Source of the DNA: Cyanophora paradoxa
Taxonomy: Eukaryota; Glaucocystophyceae; Cyanophorales; Cyanophoraceae
Direction: 5' to 3'
Assembly: GCA_004431415.1 (NCBI GenBank)
Contig: QPMI01000671.1
Coordinates: forward strand, 1-64,000
Length of the DNA stretch: 64,000 bases
Part shown: positions 1 through 11,830 of the stretch, piece after piece
Numbering within the stretch: position 1 is the stretch's first letter
Layout of the letters: the number at the start of each line of letters is the position of its first letter
The notes under the pieces: model-generated
The model's input: the letters and a program-made list of their open reading frames with translations, nothing else
Told to the model about the DNA's origin: nothing
Database searches by the model: none
Program-made: the position numbers and the translations under genes

Positions 1-239
1 AAGACGACGTCCCCGTCGCTTCCGGCGGTGCCCGCGGGGCGCCACCGTGGGAGGGGCCAGGCGCGGGGCCCGGAGGGCGGCTCGCAGCGGCGCCTTGCCC
101 TTGTCCTTGCCGCGCGCGGCGGAGGACTCGGCTACGGAGGGCGCGGGCGCTTCCGTTGTCCGGACAGAGCAGCCGGGGCCTGCCAGCTGCTGGCGCCGGT
201 GCAGGCGGGCGAGCGGCCCCGCTCGGCGCGGGCGCCGGC

Positions 240-1150
240 GGCTCAGCTGCCTCGGCAGCGAGATTTATTTGATCCCGGAGGGATTGGTGGGACTGCGTTA
301 GCCCCCTGGCGTGCAGCGCGAGCCGCGTGGGCGCGGCGGCGTGCGGCGCGTTCAGCGCGGCGGGCGGGCCTGGTGCGCTCGCGCTCCTCTGGCGAGGTCC
401 AGCCAAGGTACCCGTCCTCGCGCTCGCGTTCAGAGTCGGTGTCCGAGGACACGGGCTCGTCACAAAGCGCGAGGCCCTCCATTGTGACAATGGGGACGTC
501 TTCGCCCTCACTGCCGTCGTCGCGCAGCATGCGGACGAACAAGGGAGGCGCGCTCGGCGCAGGCTCCTGCTCAGTGGCTACAGTCGCTTCGGACTGCCGG
601 CGGCGGGTGCCGCGAAAATAGGCCCTGGAGCGGGGTGCTGGGGCGGCGTGGTGCCCTCAGCTGCCGTGTAAGCCGCAGCCGTTCGATTGGCTCGGCGGCG
701 CATCGCGCGGAAGCCTTGCCCTCGCTTAGGGTAGAAGGCTCGCAGCGTGCGAATGAAAGAGTCGGCGACGGTGCGCGCCGACGCGTCGTCGGGCGGCGGG
801 TCGAACCCAAAGTCGCCGGGCGGCAGGTTATTAGCCTCCGCCACCGCTACAATGGCCCAGCGGAAGCAGACGGGCTCATTGGCGGGGTTTACTAGTCGCA
901 CGTGCAGGCCTGCCGCCTCGGCAGGCCGGCGTGCAACTGTGGGCGCGAGTACCCGAGCGCTGACAGGGAGTCAGGCGCCGGCCGACGGCGAGCGTCGGGC
1001 CTGGTCCGCTGGCGCGCAGGGCCGGTCCAACACGCAGCGGACCATCCTTCGCGGGCGTCCTTTAGGACGACGGGGCGGAGCACCCGGACAAGGAGAGGCC
1101 CTTTGATTGTCCGGGCACAGAAAAGGGATCACGTGGGGGCGGAAGTGCGC
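240..1150 (-). pseudogene. Coding remnant downstream of the retropepsin
   Basis: Minus-strand frames here read as plausible protein in pieces: 578-901 encodes a segment containing RLVNPANEPVCFRW and a helix ending FIRTLRAFYPKR, and 243-542 encodes an acidic stretch with SSDTDSERERED. They lie just after the protease in the element's reading direction and may be part of the same polyprotein. I do not recognise the domain. The pieces are in different frames, so the region is broken as sequenced. It could equally be a linker ahead of a reverse transcriptase outside the window. Confidence 0.3.
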
Positions 1151-1189
1151 GTCGCGCGCGTGCAGGCACCAGCCCGAGCTGGTGGTGTC

Positions 1190-1500
1190 AATCCGCCCTC
1201 GATCCTCATGATCGTGCCGATGCCCAGGAGCATGTCGGCGTTCGGGCCGAGCGAGCCGTCGGGACGACGTACACCGCTCGCGAGACGTACACATCGCCGA
1301 AGCGCAGCACGACATGAGCAATCTCAGCCGTGATCGTGGCGTGGTGGAGGAAGGCCCGGAGACCTTCACACCCGTGTAGCGCGTGCCGGGCGGCATGTGC
1401 TTTTTCTCGCCAACATCTCCATTGCGCCAGTGTCAAAAATGAATTTGACGCGCGTGCTCTCGCCGAGCGTGCCGTCGGCATGCAAGGCATAGACGAAGCC
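1190..1500 (-). CDS. Retropepsin-like aspartic protease domain
   Basis: The minus strand encodes TRVKFIFDTGAMEMLARK, with the retropepsin D-T-G-A active site at codons about 1434-1426 preceded by a hydrophobic strand. About 60-70 residues on (1195-1245), in another frame, comes GPNADMLLGIGTIMRIEGG, which fits the second conserved strand (the ILG-D-like segment before the C-terminal helix). Retropepsins cut Gag-Pol polyproteins and work as dimers, so a single DTG per domain is normal. The two halves lie in different frames, so at least one indel separates them. The assignment rests on the motif and spacing, not on overall similarity. Confidence 0.55.
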
Positions 1501-1969
1501 CGGGCACTGCAGGAGCAGGCGCCGGAAATCGTGCGGGAGACCGTTGATCCCGTCGATAACTTTCGCGATCGGGACCGGGGCGTTCAGGCGGCCGTCGGCG
1601 CGCCATCCGGGACTCCGGGACCGCGAGTCGTGGGCGGTCGGGGCCGTAGCCCACGAGTTCGTCAGCTCAGGAGCCTGGAAGTGCAGCGCGGCGCGCTGCT
1701 TGCTGGAGCGGGCGTGGAGCCCCTCGGAGCGGCTCGTCGGAGCGGCAGAGGACTTGCGATCCGCTCCGTCGATGACGGCGTCGGCTCGCTGCCGGCAGCG
1801 CGGAGGCCAAGGCGCGCTCGGCGATGGCCCGCGGCTGCAGTGCAGCGCGCGTCGCGAAGTCATCCTCATCGTCACCATCGCCGTAGATACGGAGAATGGC
1901 GCGGTGTGCGGGCGGCAGCGGCCCTCGCTTTGCTCCTGGGCGAGGCCGATGAGGCGCAGCAGTTCAGAT

Positions 1970-4900
1970 TCAATGCGATCGAACTGCTCCATGCCCGGTA
2001 ATTTGCGCCCACACCGTCGCAGCGCGTTCCGTGCCGCCCAAGAGGCGCCGCTCGGCAAGGTGGTGCCGGGAGATCATGGCCGCGGCCGTGGCGATCTCAT
2101 CGAGCATCTCAGACAAGACGGCCGGCTGAGCGTTGCGCCGAGCAGGAAGCGCAGGCGCGCGCGCCAGTTCTTGGCGGCCTGGTAGTGGCACTGCCCACAT
2201 TCTCGTCCGTGGCGGCGGTGCCTGCGGAGCTCGAGCTGGCCGCGGGACCGCAGGCGGGTACATGAGGCCGTGCGGCCAGTAATAGCCGTGCGGGCGCGAT
2301 TTGCGGCAAGAGTGGGGGCGGCGGCAACCCCCAACCGGGTACGCGCGGCGGGGCGGCCCATCGACGCCGGTACGGGTACGGGAACGGCGCGGGGCAGTTC
2401 CGCGGTGGACTGGGCAGCAACGCGGGCGCGCTTGCTGCGGCGCTCGGCCTCGCGAGGAGGCGCTGGCGCGTGTCCTCGGCCGGTCCGGCTCGAACTCAAG
2501 GCCATGCTGGCGGGCATAGGCAGTGAATTCGGCGTCGTCCATGTCAGCCAGGTCGAGGGACTCAGGTCCCGTGGACGAGGTGTGGCAAGGTGCCGCGAAC
2601 GGTCACGCGGCTGCCCTGCAGGATACGCGGCGCTCGCGGCGCTGGCCGGTGGCGCCCGGCGGCTGCGTGCGCGTCGGGGCAGGGGAGCTCGACGACTCCT
2701 GCCGGGGCGACTCGTGCGCTCGCGGGAAGCGGCGGCCTCGCGGCTCTGGCGGCGCCCGCGGCGGTCGCGGAGCGCTCGCGCTTCGTCTCGCTCTGCTTCC
2801 TCGAGGGCGAGGGCGTGGCCGAGCGCTTGGGGCAGGCTGGCTCGCGGGAGCCAGAGCCGTGGTGCCCGAGGCAGAGGACGATGCCACAGGCTTCGCCTGG
2901 GCGGTCGCTGCCACGGCGTGGTCGGCCTGCTGCTGGCGCGCAAGCTCGGGGCAGATCCTCTGCCGTGTACCCGTTCCAGTTCTGGAGCAGCTCGGCGCGC
3001 AGCCGGTAGTGGAACGGCGTGATTGCCGCCACCGTGTCGCCGAGGCCGCTGGCCTCGGGGGGCGCAGGGAACGGCGCCGCGCCCTGCTGGGCGACAGTGT
3101 CCAGGGCGGGGGCGGGATAGCCGCTACCCGAGCGGGCAGGATGCGCTCAAGGCGGCGGACGGAAAGGAGGGGCTCGTCCTCCTGCTCGTACATGGCGAGA
3201 ACAGCGCGCAGCTGCTTCGTCGCCGGCAGGCCCCAGATCTGCAGCAGAGCGTCCGAGAGGCGCTTGCTGGCGTCCGCCGCATTGTCCAGCCAGACGTATG
3301 CGTGGCGTTGGGGCGCGGCAGGTCTGGCATCGAGAGCCAGAACGCCGTGGTCAGCGGGAGCTGAGAGGCGATGACGAGAGCTGCGGACTCGTCAATCGAC
3401 TCGCCGAGCTGGCCGCTCTTGACGTGCTGCAGGACGGCGTAAAGCTCGTCGCCGTCAGCGGAACGTGCATGGCCCCAGCTGCTGCCTCGGCCGCGGAACG
3501 AGTGCCGGGTCGGCGCGGTAGCAGGTGGACACATGAACTCGTATATGGCCGTCGGCCCCACAATGTGCATTTGGGTTGAATCCCGTGGCGCGCAGGCCGG
3601 GCTGGTCGGGCAGCTCGTGCCCCAGCACCCAGGCAGCCATGCTGTTCACATACCCCGCAAGCAGGGATGCGACGAACTCACGGGCGGCAACGGGGACCAC
3701 GTGGGTCCGTGCTTCTGCACGCCCGGCAGACGACCGGGTATTTCCGGTGCCCGCGGTCCTTCGGATCGACGAGCGGGCGGGGCCGCTCGAACCCGAGCAC
3801 GAACACGCGCCGAGGGAGGCGGTCGTACTGGCGACGCGCCTCAGAGGGCGGGGCGTGCTGCATGGCCACGTGGCGGGACCAAGCGAGCAGCGCGTGGCAG
3901 TCGTGCCGACGGGTCGCCCATGACATCGACGTTGTTCACGTCGAGCTCAGTGCTCACGTGCTTCTCGCCCGTCTGGATCGGGGTTCCTGGCAGGAGGCCG
4001 CGGACCCGGGCATCGGGCTGGGCGACGCCACGGATGCCGAAGCCCCTGCCGAAGCGGGGCTCGTGGAACACGACAAGCGCTGCCCGCGCTTGGCGCGGTT
4101 GACCCCGATGGGCGCCTCGAACGTGTGCGGGCGAGCGAGGTACGCAAACGCCTGGCGGCACGTGTGGTGCAGGCGGTGTTCAGCACCGAGTAGGCGCGCG
4201 TGATCGGCCCATCGAGGCGGTTTGCGGGGGTGGGCTCCGACGCGACCCACTGCATGATGGACTCGTCGAGCCCCATCATCGCCGCGACGTAGGGCAAGCC
4301 CTGAACGTCGGTGCCTTGCATGGACGTCGGTGCCGGTGGCACGGGCGGCCATACAACATTACCGCGGCGGGGATGCCGCGGTTATGGCCCTCGACGTTTG
4401 CGATGAGCGTGGAGGCAAGGCAGTGCATGGCTGCATCAGCGTCGAGCGCGTTCGGGTGGAAACGCGTGACGACTGGGGCAGTCGCATTCACGCAGGGCGC
4501 GTCGGGCGGCCCGTTCTCGCCGAGGGTGAGCGGCACGAGCCGCGGAATAGCAGCCCACGGGTACTGCTCGGCCGTCGGATTGCGGGCCGGGCTACCGCCG
4601 AGCGGGTCGGGCAGCAGCACGCAGTACTTGTCGCAGTACCGGACGCGCTCGGGCGTGCCGTCGTACCACGTGCGGGCCCCAGCAGCAGGTGCCGCCGGCG
4701 TGGCCGTAGCAGTGGAGACCCCGGACGGTCCGGCGACAGGCGCAGCTGAGGAGCTGGCCATGGCACGTCGCCCTCAGCGTCGCGATCGGCTTCGCTACGG
4801 CGGGCCTCGCCTTCCCAGTTGTCGAGCCACTGCACAAAGGGAAGGGAGCGAATTGGGGCGTTGCCGCCAATTCGGGCCTCGTGGATCTCGCCCAGCAGCA

Positions 4901-6050
4901 ATTAGCGCCTTCGACGACGTGTCGTAGCAGCGGTAACTGGTGGCCAGCCACGAATCCGAGTCGTCCTTTGCGGCCTCGCGCTGGACGACCTCGGGAATTT
5001 CGAGGTTTGCCGGGTACGCCGGGCGAGCGTACGGACGAGCTCCTCGCACCCCGGGTGCGAGGCGTTAACCATGTCATAGAAATAGCTAACGTCGTCCGGC
5101 AGCTTCATGCGACGTCGAGCTCATTGGGGTCGTCGGGCCAAAGATCCTCAGGATCAGGGGCCGAGCCAATACCGAGCACTTGGTGACGGGGTGGCTGAGT
5201 TGGGCACCGCGGATTGCGAGCATCGCAATGCTCGAATCGGGGCCCTCCTGGAGGCGGTAATCGAGCTTGGCGATCGTCGCCGCAGCCTCGATCACGCAGG
5301 CGAGGGAGTGAGCCTCGGTGCGGTGAGCCAGGCGACCCAGCAGCAGGCGCTCGGGGCGCCGCAGGCCGCAGGCCCCAGGAACCGGTCAAGGACTATGCCT
5401 TTAGGCCCTCCTGGCGAGTTCGCGAACGAGCAGCGTCTGCTTCGCGTCGTCGAGGCCGTTCGTGAAGAGCAGCCCAATGGCGCGCTCTAGGTCACGGGGC
5501 TTGGCCGTCAAGTGGGCGTACCACTTTGTGAGCGGCATGAGCACCGGGCTCACGTAGCGGGGCAAGTAGGGCCCGCCCTCGCGCTCGCCCTCTTTCTCCA
5601 CGTCCGTGGCAGGCACGTGGTCATACGGCATGTAATCCAGTGCCCACGACTTCGTGGAGCACCGGGGTGGTGCCTGGGCACGTCGCGGTCCGGAGAACCG
5701 AACGGCCCGAAATAGGCGGGCTTCGAGGTGTCGCTGGCGTAGGGCGCGGAGCCCTGGCCAGGGTCGGAGCTCGGGGCGGACTCGGAGTCCGTGTCGAGCC
5801 GCTCGGCGTCGCTCTCCCCAAGCTCGGACTCCCGGAGCCGTCCTCGCTGGCCGGGTTGGCGCAGCGGAGGTCCCGCTCGAACGCAGCCTCGCGAGTGGCA
5901 TCGTCGAGGGCGCCAGCCGAGATGTCCGCCGCAGCGGCATCGAAGGCGGCCTGGTCGCGCGCCTTGGCGGCCATGGCAAGGGCGTCGGACGGCTGGCGGA
6001 CCGCTGCAACGGCCGCAGCCTCGTCCGAGTCGGAATCCGTGCCCACGGCA
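1970..6050 (-). pseudogene. Unidentified frame-broken coding region between Gag and protease
   Basis: Successive minus-strand segments look protein-like and can be chained only by changing frame: about 5401-5660 (DYMPYDHVPATDVEKEGERE onward), 5086-5295 (AAATIAKLDYRLQEGPDSS), 4795-5108 (KLPDDVSYFYDMVNASHPGC), 4276-4761 (proline/alanine-rich start, then WYDGTPERVRYCDKYCVLLP), 3947-4342 (YVAAMMGLDESIMQWVASEP), 3124-3570 (DELYAVLQHVKSGQLGESID). None matches reverse transcriptase, integrase or RNase H motifs that I know. It may be an extended capsid or polyprotein segment of the element, or a separate degraded host gene. Plus-strand frames are shadows. Confidence 0.35.
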
Positions 6051-7945
6051 TCACATGTACAGACAGCGACCGAATGGACGGGCCGCCCGGAGGGCGCCGG
6101 CGTTCGGGTTGCCGCCTGCAGACGAGGAGCTGGCGCCACGCGCGCTCTCGTGCAGGGCGGCCTGCTGCTGCATCACCTGCAGGTGCTGGAAGAATGCAGC
6201 CATGGCGGCCGAGTTCGGCGAGTCAGAGCGGGGCTCGTTCTCGGCGCGAACTTGGTTGAACCGGGGCCGCTGCCCGCGGTTCATGTCCTGGCCGTAGCCC
6301 CGGCCGCGTCCGCCGCGGCCCTGTGACTCAGCGTCCGGGCAGTCCCGGCGGATGTGGTCCAGAGACCCGCAGGTCCAGCAGCCCGGCTCACGGTCGTCCT
6401 GGGCGCTCTTCTCCTTGCCCTTCCCCAGCGGGCGCTGGTTCGGGCCGGAGGCAGGGGCGCGGGTGGCGCCGCCCCGGCTGTAGCCGCCGCCGCGGTCCCG
6501 GCCGAAGCCGCCGCGGTCGTTGCGGTAGCCGCCGCGGGCGTACGGCTCCTGGCGGTGCCCGCCGCGGTGCGAGAACCCGCCGCGGGTCGGGCCGGGCTCG
6601 CTGCGCTCATCGGCGGCATCCTCCTCGCGCGCCGGCCGATCGCGGCGCCGCGCGCGCTTATCCGCAATCCCTTTCACCCACTCGGAGTATGGATATTGGG
6701 GAAGGGGGCCGTGCCCACACGCAGTTCCACGTAAAGTGGCAGCGGTCGAGGGCCGGCATCTCCACGTGCATGCACAGGGGCATGGGGACGTGGTCGTGCT
6801 CGGTACCCCAGGCGCTCCTCGTCGGGGTGCCGGCGACCCGCGACGGGCGCGCCCTGCGGAGCCTTCGTGCCCGGGGCCGCATTGACGGACTTGACGGGCA
6901 CGGCCTCGATGGGCTCGTCGCCGTCGTCGTCGCTGGCGGCGGCCGCTACCGGCGCCAGCTTGCGCACGCGGGCTTCTTAGCCTCCGGCGCCTCGAGTGCG
7001 GCCGTGGCCGTGGGGGCAGCACGGTGCGGCAGCCGTGCGTCTTGCACGCTGCGACGAAGATTTCGTCGAGCTGGAGCGGCGACAGGGCGCCGTCCTGTGC
7101 AAGGATGCGCTGCTGCAGCGCGGCGAGGAACGCGCGCAGAGTGCGCTCGTTCGCCTGGGCGAACCCGGCCATCCGAACATCGAGGTTCTGATATTCCGGG
7201 TCCTCGCTCGTCGAGCGGGCCTCGAGCGCAGTGCGCAGACACTCCGCATAGTACACGGCGAGGCGCTGGCCCTGGGGCAGCGTGTGCTGCACTAGGGGCA
7301 TGAACCAGTCATGCCATGAGCGCGGGTCCTCGCCCGTGTAGGGCTCAGTGAGAGCCCGGCGGGCCGCGTGCGGGCGCGTCTCATGAATCCATGCCGTGAT
7401 CGTCGCGAGGAGCCCGGGGGCACGCAAGTACGAGTCACGCACGGCCACGATAGTGGCATGATCGCGCGCGCAGCTCTGCTGCAGCGCCAAGATTGCAGCC
7501 TCATCCTCGGCAGTCCGCAGATCAGCCGGGACAAGTTCGAGACGAGCGAGCAGGGCGCGGTCACGCTCCAGGCCAGCAATAGAGGCCTCATAGAGGTCGC
7601 GCTTACGCTCAATCTCGGCGCGGAGGGCGCCGGGGCGGATGCGCCCGACGATCACTCCGGCAAGCGCCTCAGACTTAGTATACTCCTGGCCGCCGGCAGT
7701 GTCCGGGCCAAAGAGATACTTCGTCGGCTGAGCCGACTGGAAGTTCCGGACATCCTTCCGGAACCGGTCACCGTCGGCGAGGCGCGGCTTCGCGGGAGGA
7801 AGGCGATCCGCGCGGGATCATCCTCCGCCGCAGCGGCGGTGCCAGCGAGCTGCACAGCAAGTTCGGCCTTCGCAGGCTCAACGTGCGCAAGTGCGGACAG
7901 CTGGCTACGGACTTCAGAACTGATCAGTTCAGAAGTGTTCGACAT
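6051..7945 (-). CDS. Gag-like protein with CCHC zinc knuckle
   Basis: The start chosen is ATG at 7945 (MSNTSELISSEVRSQLSALA). The N-terminal two thirds are helical and charged (for example GVIVGRIRPGALRAEIERKR and LPQGQRLAVYYAECLRTALE), as in capsid regions. A glycine/arginine-rich RG box (about 6430-6600) follows, then a perfect C-x2-C-x4-H-x4-C knuckle, CWTCGSLDHIRRDC (about 6340-6380), a nucleic-acid-binding hallmark of retroelement nucleocapsids. At least three frame changes are needed (near 7650-7800, 6980-7060 and 6700-6750), all in G/C-rich runs. A cellular CCHC protein is the alternative, but the retropepsin farther along favours a retroelement. Confidence 0.6.
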
Positions 7946-8926
7946 ATTGCTCTCTTTGCAGCGTATAGCCACGAGAACAGAATGCCAGGGCACAAGATTT
8001 GATCTGCAGCGCACTGCAGATCCGGGACACGGTCTTCTCGTGGCGTGCGAGAACCGACTCAGGGACACTCAGAGAACTGCCGCTGGCAGACTCCGGGGCA
8101 CAGTGTGCGACGCGAAGCGTGCAACCGGCGAAGTGACACAGACAATGATTGAGACTCTCGCGAGAGCTCGTGCGTGCGCTTCGGTCTGGGGATGCACCGA
8201 AGCCCGCGAGGGACACTAGAGTCACTTCCGAAGCACAATCAGCCCGCCCAGAGGCGACGCGGCCGAAGTGTGCAGCGTAGCACGCCACAAGTGGCGGTCG
8301 CCCGGAAAGCTCGTCCCAGATCTCTCTAAGCTTATGCGAGGCGGCGCGGCGAGGCGCGCGGCGCGGGCAGAGCCTGGAAGTCCAGCGACCCTTGAAGGTT
8401 CGATTCCGGCAGAATGGCGCCTGTCGCGTGCGAGATTAGTGTGTCTAATCGTGCGCGCGGGAAGCCCGTGCGGAGTGCAAGCTCGGCAGGGCAGGGTTTG
8501 GCGAGTGCTGCTGCTGTTAGCCACCGGGATGGTAGACTGAGGGTGTACCCGTCCAGCTACGGCGTACCCCGACACACGCATACAAGTGACCGCGGCGCTC
8601 TAACTAGCCTAGGCGCCGTCGATCTAGCAGCACGAAGGCTGCGCACATCATCTAGAACCCTAGCGGCTCACAAACGAGCATCCGCTATAATGTCGGATGC
8701 GACAACGCCCACACGTGCACACACCTAGGCTGTGACCTAGCTATGTACCGTAGTACTATGAATTCGAATCTTAGTCTATGATAGCTAGCCTAGCGGCCCT
8801 ACCCCGGTACTACGGTAGCCGCGCCGCCGGCCGCTGTGCGCCACGCCGTACGCGTACTAGCGCTCATCACCGCATTTGCAGCCTGCAGCTGCGGCTGCGC
8901 GCGCCGACGGCCGGTGCTCGACGATC
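7946..8926. other. Intergenic region without a recognised gene
   Basis: This gap lies between the start of the Gag-like gene and the start of the next plus-strand gene. Base composition is visibly lower in GC between about 8540 and 8790, with many CTAG tetramers. No convincing coding frame, tRNA or long repeat was seen. A T-loop-like word occurs near 8399 but its flanks do not pair (see rejected items). Confidence 0.4.
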
Positions 8927-10963
8927 ATGAGCGGCGAGGGCAAGACCGCCAAGCACGGCGAGGGACGAATCCGGAGGATCCCGGGCGCAAAGAGGCGCCA
9001 GCGGCCCGCGAGCGCGAAGGTCCCCAAGTTGACGCCGAGAAACCCAAACCTGGAGCCTCCCGTGCGCTCCGCGGTCGCCCCTAGGCCTCGCCCGCGGCCG
9101 CCGCGCGCGGACCCTGACAGGCGCGCGCGCCTCTGCGCAGAGGCCCCCCGCGGCCGCGGCATCTGTACGGGGTGCAAGAAAGCCTGGATCCTCCCAGTCT
9201 CGCTGTGCGAGGCGACGTGCCCCAAGCGCCTCAGGCTCTGTATCTTCTGCTTCTCCTCGATAAGGCAATTTGCCAAATACAAGAGAGCCGTGGGTGAATG
9301 GTGCACACGCCCCCACGAGCCCCCGCGCTACCAGGTCGGGGCCCGCGCCGACCGCTCGGCGCCGCGCGCAGCTGCCGGCGCACGGGGCTCGAAAAGGTGG
9401 AGAACACCCACGCAAAGTTTGTGGAGTGCTACGACGCGGAGGCGGCGAAGACGGAGCCGCCGAAGAAGAAGAGGAAGGAGCAGGAGGCGCAGTGGAAGCT
9501 GTTCAAGGATCGCGCTCTGTCCACGCCCAACGGCGTGAACAACCAGGCAGCGCTCGAGGACAAGATCAGAAACAAGGGCGCTCCGAATTCGTCCAATGAC
9601 AACGAATCCAGCGCCAGCGGTTCGGACAAGGATCCGGATGAAGACGCAGAGGGCAGCAGCAGCAGCAGCAGCGAGGAGGACGGCGACGGCGAGAAGAAGA
9701 AAAAGAAGAACTCCAGGAGCGGCAAGCCGCCGAGCTCGGGCGGCGGAGGCGACGAGAGCGAGCTCCTGAAGAAGCGCATGGCGGAAAAGGCGGAGAAGAT
9801 CGTCGACAACCTCCTCGAGGGCTGGAGGGACGCCTACAGCTACAAGAATGAGCAGCCCAACCCGTCGCCTCCGGCCGCCGGCGCCGTCGCCGCCAGCGTG
9901 GCATCGGCGGCTCCGGATGGGGCCCCCGGCGCGGCCGCCGCGCCGGGCATGCACGCGGCGGCGCCGGGCGCGGGCGAGGAGGGGGCGGGGCCGAGCGATC
10001 GCCGGAGTGGCCTCGGTCCCCGCGAGGGGACCCTTGTCAGAGTCGGCGAGCGCCCCGCGGGGGCCCGGAACCTCTACGCTCCGACGGACGTGATCTCGCA
10101 CATCAAGAACGTCGCGTCACGGTACAGGGAGCTCGATCCGTACATGCTGAACACCCAGCGCATCCTCCAAGTCTCCGAGCAGGAGCGCACCGGCGCCTTT
10201 GTCATCGCATGCCAGGTCCGGTCCGCGTCCCCACCACCGCGCGCCCGCCCGGCCCGCCCCGCCCCGGCCGCCGCGATCGACGCTGATGGCGCATACGCAC
10301 CGTCCCGCAGTACATCGCGCTCTTCTGCGAGTCCGAGGGCCGGCGGATTGGCGCAAAGCTAGCGAGCGACTCCAAGGGGAAGCGCAAGGCCGCATTCTCG
10401 TTCGAGGTGGCCGAGAAGGTGAAGAGCGAGAAGATCAACAACATCGTCGAGATGAACATGCGGGAGAAGGCTGATCCGGGAGACCCCAAGTTGGAGAACC
10501 TCAAGGATCCCGGCGATCCGGAGGCCCCCAAGCTCGCGTTCGACTTTGCGGAGCTGCTCACGCTCGAGACGAATGGTAGCGTGCAGCAGTTCCGCGACAA
10601 CACCATCTCCCGCAAGGCCGACCAGGACCTCGAGCGGGGAGCGGAAGAAGGAGGACCGGACCGGCGCGAAGAACCTCGCCGACGCGGTCCGCCCGTGCAG
10701 AACCCCCCTCCCCCCTCCCCCCCCTCCCCTCCCCCCCCCTCCCTCCCCCCCCTCCCGTCCCCCCCCCCCCCTTCCCCTCCCCTTCTTTCCGGCCGCCAAT
10801 CCCGCCCGCGCCCGCGCCGCAGCTTCGGAGGATGCGCAACATCGGCGAGGCGCTGCGTGCGTTCCCTGCCCTGCGGCAGATCGGCCCCTACACGACCCGA
10901 AAGCACATCAAGCGTCTCAACGACCCTTCGACATTCGCGTACCCCGACCTGGAGAGAAAGTAG
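8927..10963 (+). CDS. Unknown lysine-rich, probably nuclear protein
   Basis: ATG at 8927 (MSGEGKTAKHGEGRIRR) opens four exons: 8927-9334, 9397-10215, 10311-10686 and 10823-10960, with the stop at 10961-10963. The introns (62, 95 and 136 nt) join in phase. Exon 1 ends with a cysteine-rich stretch (CTGCKKAWILPVSLCEATC, then LCIFCF), possibly a small zinc finger. Exon 2 starts VENTHAKFVECYD and carries PPKKKRKE, which matches a classical nuclear localisation signal, followed by a serine/acidic tract. Exon 3 contains YIALFCESEGRRIGAKLASD. Exon 4 ends KRLNDPSTFAYPDLERK. A seven-base duplication near 10634-10648 breaks the frame in exon 3. The intron at 10687-10822 holds a long C/T tract. I do not recognise the family. 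Confidence 0.6.
10690..10795 (+). repeat. Polypyrimidine C/T tract inside intron
   Basis: About 100 bases of almost pure C with occasional T lie on the sense strand within the last intron of the gene at 8.9-11.0 kb. Similar tracts sit at 14529-14670 and 25335-25385. They look like expanded versions of the normal intron polypyrimidine tract and are likely to be unreliable in length. Confidence 0.8.
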
Positions 10964-11830
10964 GTAGCGGGCTCCTGCCCGCTGGGCGCCTCTCCGGCTG
11001 CCGCGAATCACCTTGGCGGTGCCTCCACCCCTCCTCTAGCCGGTTAGCCGCGCGTCCGTTAGGAATCCGCTCCGTGGGTCGGTTCGGCGAGCCACTCCAG
11101 CGGACACCAGCGGCGGCTTCAGCAGCTGCTCTCTCGTTCAGCCCAAGCACTTCTCTGCGGCAACGATCGGCCGCCCGCGGCTATGGGGCCGGCGACCTGT
11201 GCTGCGCCCGCGCAGATGATCGTCGGTCGTGTGATTGCGCGCCCGCGTCGCGGCCGTGGGCGTCGCGGCCGCACAGATACTTGGATTCCTGGCGAGGCGA
11301 CGTGCTTCTGAGCACTCGGGCGGCCCGGGGCCTCCCAACCCCGCCGCAGCGGACTCCCCGCGCGCGCGCGTGTGCGCCAGCTGGAGGCGGTATCTCTCGG
11401 CCAAGGAGCACGGGTCGCTGGCTGCGGCTGGCGATGCTGTGCGCCCGCCGGTTTTCACCCGGGCTCTCACGGGCTCCGGTTTCCGGCCCTCCCTGGGGTT
11501 AGATCTCCTTGCTTTCTTAGTACGTTTCCTCCCTACCAAACTGAGGGCTATAGTTCAGGCTCAGCCGCTTCGACCTCATCCTCGCTTATACATCGGTCCT
11601 CTCTGTAGGCGCCCTTGTCCTGAGGGGGGTTATAGTAGCTCAGCTCTGCTTCGGCTCTCTAGGCAGGTGTAGGCAGCGTTTCTAGGCAGGTATAGGCTCT
11701 TTCTCCAGTATAATAGCTCCACCCGGTCCGATGTCCGAAAGGCTTAGTCCCGTAGGCTCATCTCTCGACTTGACACAGATGGACACATCAGTTTTATCCT
11801 TAGCCATTTGTCTCGGTGTGTGCGAATTCA
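10964..11830. other. Gap between two plus-strand genes
   Basis: No convincing coding frame is seen. Two copies of TCTAGGCAGGTRTAGGC lie near 11658-11695. A coding-like word reading KHLNDPS at about 11836-11858 resembles KRLNDPS at the end of the previous gene (about 10913-10935). Confidence 0.4.

Larger units (their letters stand above)
1..7945 (-). mobile_element. Retrotransposon-like element, partial
   Basis: Reading on the minus strand, the stretch holds a Gag-like gene with a CCHC zinc knuckle (6051-7945), then about 4.5 kb of frame-broken coding sequence, then a retropepsin active site (about 1426-1434), then further coding sequence running off the window at base 1. Gag followed by an aspartic protease is the order of retrotransposons with long terminal repeats and of retrovirus-like elements. 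No reverse transcriptase, RNase H or integrase motif was found inside the window; these would be expected beyond base 1. No long terminal repeat was located upstream of Gag. Frames change every few hundred bases, from decay, assembly indels, or both. It is assigned as mobile from the two domains and not from ends. Confidence 0.6.

Noticed and set aside
1970-6050. Reverse transcriptase or integrase between Gag and protease
   Set aside because: I looked for YxDD-type and zinc HHCC plus DDE patterns in all minus frames and saw none that fit.
8395-8415. Possible tRNA (T-loop-like GGTTCGATTCC)
   Set aside because: The flanking bases give at most two consecutive stem pairs, no matching acceptor stem lies about 70 bases upstream, and no anticodon arm was found.
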